Made by a program: the position numbers and the translations under genes
The notes under the pieces: generated by a model
Told to the model about the DNA's origin: nothing
Seen by the model: the letters and a program-made list of their open reading frames with translations, nothing else
Database searches by the model: none
Shown: one piece after another, positions 46,207 through 51,330 of the stretch
Layout of the letters: every line of letters starts with the position of its first letter
How positions within the stretch are numbered: position 1 is the first letter of the stretch
NCBI RefSeq assembly: GCF_000819765.1
Contig: NZ_CDBT01000017.1
Span: forward strand, 62,239 to 113,568
DNA from: Aeromonas bivalvium
GTDB lineage: Bacteria > Pseudomonadota > Gammaproteobacteria > Enterobacterales > Aeromonadaceae
Direction: 5' to 3'
Length of the DNA stretch: 51,330 bases

Positions 46207-47763
46207 ATGAAGAAAGGATTATCCAAGATTGCAATGGCGTTGTTTGCGGCCGGTTTGGCCTTCAATGTCTCTGCCGCCGACATCAAGGTCGCCGTCGCCT
46301 CTGACCCCACTTCGCTGGATCCCCAGGAGCAGCTCTCCGGTCAGACCCTGGAGATGTCTCACCTGGTGTTCGATCCCCTGATGCGCTGGACGCAGGACCT
46401 GCAGTTCGAGCCCCGTCTGGCCGAAAAATTTGAACGCATCGACGACAAGACGGTGCGTTTCCACCTGCGCAAGGGCGTCAAGTTCCACTCTGGCAACGAC
46501 TTCACCGCCGATGACGTGGTGTGGACCGTCAAGCGTCTGAAAGATTCCGTCGACTTCAAGGCCATCTTCGACCCCATCGCCGACGTCAAGAAGGTGGATG
46601 ATTTCACCGTGGATCTCGTCACCGAGAAGCCTTATCCCCTGGTGCTGCAGACCGTGACCTACATCTTCCCGATGGACTCCAAGTTCTACACCGGCAAGAC
46701 AGAGGCGGGCAAGGACAAGGGCGAGATCGTCAAGAACGGCGACTCCTTCGCCTCCACCCACGTCTCCGGTACCGGCCCGTTCAGCGTCAAGTTCCGCGAG
46801 CAGGGCGTCAAGCTGGAGTACACCCGCAACGCCAACTACTGGGACAAATCCTCCAAGGGCAACGTCGACAACCTGACCCTGGTGCCCATCAAGGAAGACG
46901 CGACCCGTGTTGCCGCCCTGCTGGGTGGGGACGTGGACGTGATCTACCCGGTCGCTCCCAACGATCTGGAACGGGTCCAGAAGGGCAAGGACACCCAGCT
47001 GGTGACCCTGTCCGGTACCCGCGCCATCATCATAGAGCTGAACCAGAGCACCAACCCGGCCCTGAAAGACAAGCGCGTGCGCCAGGCGATCAACTATGCC
47101 ATCAACCAGGTGGGCATCGTCGACAAGATCAACAAGGGCTTCGGTACCCCGGCCGGCCAGCTGAGCCCGAAAGGCTATGCCGGTCACAACGAGGCCCTGG
47201 TGCCCCAGTATGATCTGACCAAGGCCAAGGCCCTGATGAAGGAAGCGGGTTACGAGCAGGGCTTCAAGATGAGCTTCATCTCCCCGGCTGCCCGTTATGT
47301 CAACGACGTCAAGATCGCCCAGGCCGTCTCCGCCATGCTGTCCAAGATCAACATCAAGGTGGATCTGAAGACCATGCCGGTGGCCCAGTACTGGCCGGAG
47401 TTTGACAAGTGCGCCGCGGACATGCAGCTGATCGGCTGGCACTCCGACACCGAAGATACCGCGAACTTCTTCGAGTTCCTGACCTTCACCAAGAGCGCCG
47501 AGACCGGCATGGGCCAGTACAACTGTGCCGGTTATGCCAACGCAGAAGCGGACAAGCTGGTGATGGAAGCGAACGCGGAAACCGATCCGGCCAAGCGTAG
47601 CGCCATGCTGCAGAAAGTCGAAGCCATGCTGATCGACGACGCCGCCTATGTGCCCCTGCACTGGGAAAACCTGGCCTACGGCGCCAAGAAAAACGCCGAC
47701 ATCAAGCCCATCGTCAACGTGATGAACTTCCCGTACTTTGGCGACCTGGTGGTAGGCAAGTAA
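46207..47763 (+). CDS. Extracellular solute-binding protein, family 5 (DppA/OppA type)
   Basis: The 518-residue protein has a Sec signal peptide (MKKGLSKIAMALFAAGLAF, cleavage after VSA at 23) and the SBP_bac_5 fold: SDPTSLDPQEQLSGQT, VRFHLRKGVKFHSGNDFTADDVVWT, VSGTGPF, YTRNANYWD and KRVRQAINYAIN. It would capture a peptide or a peptide-like ligand in the periplasm for the ABC importer; which one is not predictable. The ATG at 46207 is preferred over 46195 because GGAG sits 6 bases before it. Strongly biased codons suggest high expression. Confidence 0.94.
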   Translation: MKKGLSKIAMALFAAGLAFNVSAADIKVAVASDPTSLDPQEQLSGQTLEMSHLVFDPLMRWTQDLQFEPRLAEKFERIDDKTVRFHLRKGVKFHSGNDFTADDVVWTVKRLKDSVDFKAIFDPIADVKKVDDFTVDLVTEKPYPLVLQTVTYIFPMDSKFYTGKTEAGKDKGEIVKNGDSFASTHVSGTGPFSVKFREQGVKLEYTRNANYWDKSSKGNVDNLTLVPIKEDATRVAALLGGDVDVIYPVAPNDLERVQKGKDTQLVTLSGTRAIIIELNQSTNPALKDKRVRQAINYAINQVGIVDKINKGFGTPAGQLSPKGYAGHNEALVPQYDLTKAKALMKEAGYEQGFKMSFISPAARYVNDVKIAQAVSAMLSKINIKVDLKTMPVAQYWPEFDKCAADMQLIGWHSDTEDTANFFEFLTFTKSAETGMGQYNCAGYANAEADKLVMEANAETDPAKRSAMLQKVEAMLIDDAAYVPLHWENLAYGAKKNADIKPIVNVMNFPYFGDLVVGK

Positions 47764-47782
47764 TTACCCCGCAAGAAGGACG

Positions 47783-47811
47783 GGCGGGGGCATCGTGACG
47801 GTGCCCCCGCC
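47783..47811 (+). other. Stabilising hairpin between binding protein and permease genes
   Basis: A perfect 10-bp GC-rich stem (GGCGGGGGCA / TGCCCCCGCC) with a 9-base loop and no T-run lies 19 bases after the binding-protein stop. Such hairpins often block 3' exonucleases and let the binding protein be made in excess over the permeases. Confidence 0.6.
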
Positions 47812-47858
47812 ATTAACAGAAGCCGATGCCAAGACATCGGCCAGAGTCAAGGACAAGC

Positions 47859-48833
47859 ATGTTTACATTCCTGCTGAAACGGTTCTATCAGGCCGTGATA
47901 GTGATGTTCGTCATCAGCCTGGTCGCCTTCTCCATCCAGGACAACCTGGGGGATCCCCTGCGTGAGTTGGTGGGACAATCCGTCTCCGAGGCTCAGCGTC
48001 AGGCCTTGCGCGATCAGATGGGGCTCAACGATCCCTTCCTGGTGAAGTACAGTCGCTTCCTGAAGAATGCGGTGCAAGGAGATCTGGGGACTTCCTACTT
48101 CTTCAAGCGCCCGGCCCTCGAGGTCATTCTCGACAAGCTCGTCGCCACACTGGAACTGGTGTTTGGCGCCGCCCTCATTATCGTCCTGGTCTCCATTCCG
48201 CTCGGGGTTTATTCCGCCATTCGCCCGCGCAGCATACTGACCAAGATCATCATGGCCGTGAGCAGCATAGGGATCTCGATCCCGGTGTTCCTGACCGCCA
48301 TCATGCTGATGTACCTCTTCTCCATCCAGCTGGGCTGGCTGCCGGCCTATGGCCGGGGCGAGACCCGTAACCTGCTGGGCTGGGAGTCGGGCTTCTTTAC
48401 CTGGGACGGCATCTTGCACCTGATCCTGCCCGCGGTTTCCCTCTCCTCCATCATGCTGCCGCTGTTTATCCGGCTGGTGCGCTCCGAGATGCTGGAGCAG
48501 CTCTCCTCCGAATACGTCAAGTTCGCCCGCGCCAAGGGGCTGGACAACAACAAGGTCTACTACCAGCACGCCCTCAAGAACACCATGCTGCCGGTCATCA
48601 CAGTCGGCGGCGTGCAGATCGGCACCATGGTGGCCTACACCATACTGACCGAGAGCGTGTTCCAGTGGCCGGGGACGGGTTTCCTGTTCCTTGAGGCGAT
48701 CCACAGGGTCGATACGCCGCTCATCACCGCTTACGTCATCTTCGTGGGTCTTATCTTCGTGGTGACCAACACCCTGGTCGACCTGCTCTACGGGTTCATC
48801 AACCCGACCGTCAACCTGACTGCCAAGGGGTAA
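47859..48833 (+). CDS. Peptide-type ABC permease, OppB/DppB family
   Basis: The 324-residue inner-membrane protein starts with the OppB-type MFTFLLKRFYQAVIVMFVISL and has six hydrophobic helices. The BPD transport EAA-type loop is seen in EYVKFARAKGLDNNKVYYQHALKN, and the conserved tail includes ESVFQWPGTGFLFLEAI. The ATG at 47859 has AAGGA about 7 bases upstream. It ends 3 bases before the second permease gene, so both are translated together. Confidence 0.93.
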   Translation: MFTFLLKRFYQAVIVMFVISLVAFSIQDNLGDPLRELVGQSVSEAQRQALRDQMGLNDPFLVKYSRFLKNAVQGDLGTSYFFKRPALEVILDKLVATLELVFGAALIIVLVSIPLGVYSAIRPRSILTKIIMAVSSIGISIPVFLTAIMLMYLFSIQLGWLPAYGRGETRNLLGWESGFFTWDGILHLILPAVSLSSIMLPLFIRLVRSEMLEQLSSEYVKFARAKGLDNNKVYYQHALKNTMLPVITVGGVQIGTMVAYTILTESVFQWPGTGFLFLEAIHRVDTPLITAYVIFVGLIFVVTNTLVDLLYGFINPTVNLTAKG

Positions 48834-48836
48834 CAG

Positions 48837-49778
48837 ATGACTAACGCTGTGACTGTGAGCCCAAGCCGTTGGGCTCGTTTCAAGAACTCTGACATCGTCT
48901 ACTACTTCCTGCGGGACAAGGTAGCCATGTTCAGCTTCGCCATCTTCGTGGCATTCGTGCTGGCGGCCCTGCTGGCCCCCTGGATTGCACCCCACAACGT
49001 CTATGACCAGACCAGCTTCGATCTGATGGATGCGGAGCTGCCGCCCTCCTGGCTCGATGGGGGCGAGGCGCGCTTCTGGCTCGGCACCGACAACCAGGGT
49101 CGTGACATCTGGAGCACCATCCTCTATGGCGCCCGTATCTCGCTCACCATAGGTCTGTTCGCCGTCGGCCTGCAGTTGGTGCTCGGCATCGTGATCGGCC
49201 TCATCGCCGGTTATTACGGTGGCCGCATCGACAGCCTGCTGATGCGCTTTGCCGACGTGCAGCTGTCGTTTTCCACCATGATGGTGGCCATCATCATCTC
49301 CGCCATCTTCCAGGCGAGCTTTGGCTCCGAGCTCTATTCGCAGTTCGCCATCGTCATGCTGGTGGTGATCATCGGCATCGCCGAGTGGCCGCAATATGCC
49401 CGGACTGTGCGCGCCTCCGTGCTGGCGGAGAAGAAGAAGGAGTATGTGGAGGCGGCCCAGGTGATGGGATTCCGTGCCCCGCGCATCATGTTCCGCCACA
49501 TACTGCCGAACTGCCTCTCCCCCATCCTGGTCATCTCCACCGTCCAGGTGGCCAACGCCATCATGAGCGAGGCGGCCCTCTCCTTCCTGGGGCTGGGCAT
49601 GCCGGTGGATCAGCCGTCCCTGGGCTCGCTCATCAGCGTGGGCTTCAACTACATCTTCTCCGGCTCCTGGTGGATCACCGCCTTCCCGGGCATCTGCCTG
49701 GTGGTGCTGGTGCTGGTCATCAACCTCCTGGGTGACTGGCTGCGGGATGTGTTCAACCCGAAGATCTACAAGGGTTAA
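48837..49778 (+). CDS. Peptide-type ABC permease, OppC/DppC family
   Basis: The 313-residue inner-membrane protein has the OppC N-terminal domain (FLRDKVAMFSFAIFVAFVLAALLAPWIAPHN), the signature HWLGTDxxGRD-like FWLGTDNQGRDIWS, an EAA loop (EYVEAAQVMGFRAPRIMFRHILPNC) and six predicted helices. It pairs with the OppB-type permease to form the membrane channel. It closes the four-gene operon, followed by a strong terminator. Confidence 0.93.
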   Translation: MTNAVTVSPSRWARFKNSDIVYYFLRDKVAMFSFAIFVAFVLAALLAPWIAPHNVYDQTSFDLMDAELPPSWLDGGEARFWLGTDNQGRDIWSTILYGARISLTIGLFAVGLQLVLGIVIGLIAGYYGGRIDSLLMRFADVQLSFSTMMVAIIISAIFQASFGSELYSQFAIVMLVVIIGIAEWPQYARTVRASVLAEKKKEYVEAAQVMGFRAPRIMFRHILPNCLSPILVISTVQVANAIMSEAALSFLGLGMPVDQPSLGSLISVGFNYIFSGSWWITAFPGICLVVLVLVINLLGDWLRDVFNPKIYKG

Positions 49779-49797
49779 TTCGGGTTAGCGGTAAAAC

Positions 49798-49827
49798 AAG
49801 AAGGGCGCCATCATGGCGCCCTTCTTT
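49798..49827. terminator. Terminator shared by the ABC operon and dxs
   Basis: A perfect 13-bp stem AAGAAGGGCGCCA / TGGCGCCCTTCTT (49798-49810 with 49814-49826) with a 3-base loop and A/T arms lies between convergent genes and can work both ways. Confidence 0.9.
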
Positions 49828-49869
49828 ATTGCTCGCGGTTTCAGGTCTGGCTTGCTGCCAGCTTTTGCA

Positions 49870-51330
49870 TCAGGCTGTCAGCCAGGCCTCGATGCTGGCC
49901 TGAATGCCTGCGGCATCCAGACCCAGCAGGGCATAGATCTCTTCCTGGGTGCCCTGTTCGATGAAGCGATCCGGCAGGCCGAGATTGAGTACCGGCCTGC
50001 ACTGCCTGGCGCGCATCAACAGCTCGTTCACCGCGGAGCCGGCCCCGCCCATGATGGCGTTGTCTTCCAGGGTGACAAACTGATCGTGGCTGGCGGCAAG
50101 TGCGAGCACCAGTGCCTCGTCCATGGGCTTGACGAAGCGCATGTCCACCAGGGTGGCGTCCAGCGCCTCGGCGGCGGCCTTGGCTTGCTGGAGCAGGGTG
50201 CCGAACGTCAGGATGGCGATGCCCTTGCCCTCGCGTCCCTCTCTCTCACGAATGATGCGCCCCTTGCCGAGGGCCAGCGCCTGCATCTCGCTCTCGACCT
50301 GGATACCGGTGCCGCTGCCGCGAGGGTAGCGCACCGCCGCAGGCCGATCGCACAGATAGCCGGTGTAGAGCATCTGGCGGCACTCGTTCTCGTCGGATGG
50401 GGTCATCACCACCATGTTGGGCACGGTGCGCAGGAAGCTGATGTCGAACGCTCCCTGATGGGTGGGGCCGTCGGCCCCCACCAGACCGGCCCGGTCGATG
50501 GCGAACAGCACGGGCAGCTCCTGCAGCGCCACGTCGTGGATCAGCTGGTCGTAGGCCCGTTGCAGGAAGCTCGAATAGATGGCGACCACAGGCTTTTGGC
50601 CCGAGATGGCGAGCCCGGCGGCGAAGGTCACCGCATGTTGCTCGGCAATGGCCACGTCGAAGTAGCGATCCGGATACTGCTGGCTGAACTTGACCAGGCC
50701 AGAGCCTTCGCGCATGGCGGGGGTGATGCCGACCAGCTTCTCGTCCCGCGCCGCCATGTCGCACAGCCACTGGCCGAAGATGGCGGAGAAGGTGGGCTTG
50801 CCGCCGGCGCTTTTGGGCAGGGCACAGTCGTCCGGATTGAACTTGGGCACACCGTGATAACCGATGGGATCCTTTTCGGCGGGCTCGTAGCCCTTGCCCT
50901 TCTTGGTCTTGACGTGCAGCAGCTGGGGTCCTTTGAGGTTGCGCATGTTGCGCAGTGTCTCGACCAGGGCCTCGATGTCGTGGCCGTCGATGGGGCCGAT
51001 ATAGTTGAAGCCAAACTCCTCGAACAGGGTGCCAGGGACCACCATGCCCTTGAGATGTTCCTCGGCCCGCTTGGCCAGTTCCTTGACCGGCGGCAGTCCC
51101 GCCAGCACCTTCTTGCCGCCTTCGCGGATGGTGGTGTAGAGCTTGCCGGACATCAGCCGGGCCAGGTGGTTGTTGAGCGCCCCGACGTTTTCGGAGATGG
51201 ACATCTCGTTGTCATTGAGCACCACCAGCATGTCCTTGTGGACATCCCCGGCATGGTTGAGGGCCTCAAACGCCATGCCGGCGGTGATGGCGCCATCGCC
51301 GATGACGGCGACCACCTTGCGACCCAGCCC
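49870..51330 (-). CDS. dxs: 1-deoxy-D-xylulose-5-phosphate synthase (5' end outside window)
   Basis: Dxs condenses pyruvate and glyceraldehyde 3-phosphate to start the MEP isoprenoid pathway and feeds thiamine and pyridoxal synthesis. About 486 C-terminal residues are visible. They include the thiamine-diphosphate motif [20 protein letters not shown] ... LNDNEMSIS, the catalytic glutamate in [15 protein letters not shown], and the C-terminal transketolase domain ([27 protein letters not shown]). The E. coli enzyme has 620 residues, so roughly 135 N-terminal residues lie beyond the right edge. The frame is open to the edge. Confidence 0.97.
   Translation of the reverse strand, partial: GLGRKVVAVIGDGAITAGMAFEALNHAGDVHKDMLVVLNDNEMSISENVGALNNHLARLMSGKLYTTIREGGKKVLAGLPPVKELAKRAEEHLKGMVVPGTLFEEFGFNYIGPIDGHDIEALVETLRNMRNLKGPQLLHVKTKKGKGYEPAEKDPIGYHGVPKFNPDDCALPKSAGGKPTFSAIFGQWLCDMAARDEKLVGITPAMREGSGLVKFSQQYPDRYFDVAIAEQHAVTFAAGLAISGQKPVVAIYSSFLQRAYDQLIHDVALQELPVLFAIDRAGLVGADGPTHQGAFDISFLRTVPNMVVMTPSDENECRQMLYTGYLCDRPAAVRYPRGSGTGIQVESEMQALALGKGRIIREREGREGKGIAILTFGTLLQQAKAAAEALDATLVDMRFVKPMDEALVLALAASHDQFVTLEDNAIMGGAGSAVNELLMRARQCRPVLNLGLPDRFIEQGTQEEIYALLGLDAAGIQASIEAWLTA

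Overview
The window looks like chromosomal DNA of a GC-rich gammaproteobacterium, most likely Aeromonas. The reasons are the gene content and order (aroQ-accB-accC-yhdT-panF, torCAD with torR/torT/torS, nrdR-ribD-ribE-ribBX-ribH-nusB-thiL-pgpA), close resemblance of the proteins to enterobacterial and Vibrio-type families, and high GC everywhere except roughly the first 2.9 kb. The genus is inferred; no search was run.

Layout. 1-3.95 kb: an AT-rich accessory locus on the + strand. It holds the tail of an unknown ORF, a MoxR/RavA-type AAA+ ATPase fused to a GLUG-like beta-helix half, and a VWA (ViaA-like) protein with an LRAT/NlpC-P60-like N-terminus. 4.1-12.4 kb: yeaC, a long-form glyceraldehyde-3-phosphate dehydrogenase, a DUF2989 lipoprotein overlapping a NUDIX hydrolase, sppA, fadH and a YdjA-type nitroreductase. 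12.8-18.7 kb: an acetyltransferase, prmA with a 49-bp tandem repeat in its 3' region, an MDR oxidoreductase divergent from a LysR regulator, and a PTS EIIBC permease. 18.75-25.2 kb, all on the - strand: aroQ-accB-accC, yhdT-panF, and acs. 25.4-36.3 kb: the trimethylamine-N-oxide respiration locus (torC-torA-torD plus a small membrane gene; torR, torT, torS), with a zinc-ribbon membrane protein and a GNAT enzyme inserted between torR and torT. 36.5-43.9 kb: glyA, then the riboflavin/nusB/thiL/pgpA cluster. 44.4-49.8 kb: a four-gene peptide-type ABC importer. The right edge holds the 3' three quarters of dxs.

The genes work together in recognisable modules. Carbon flow into fatty acids and acetate is served by accBC and acs; fadH degrades unsaturated fatty acids. 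TMAO respiration has its quinol-oxidising cytochrome, reductase, chaperone and three-part signalling system together. Riboflavin synthesis is nearly complete (ribD, ribE, ribB domain, ribH), but the GTP cyclohydrolase II half of ribBX is degenerate, so a separate ribA is expected elsewhere.

Two observations stand out. First, the MoxR-VWA pair appears modular: the conserved ATPase core and the conserved VWA core flank one contiguous, AT-rich, variable segment that supplies both the C-terminal half of gene 1 and the N-terminal half of gene 2. Second, several genes (gap, yeaC, prmA, accC, torR, and in short form panF and torS) carry a tandem copy of their own 3' end, including the stop codon, just past the gene; fadH carries the equivalent at its 5' end.
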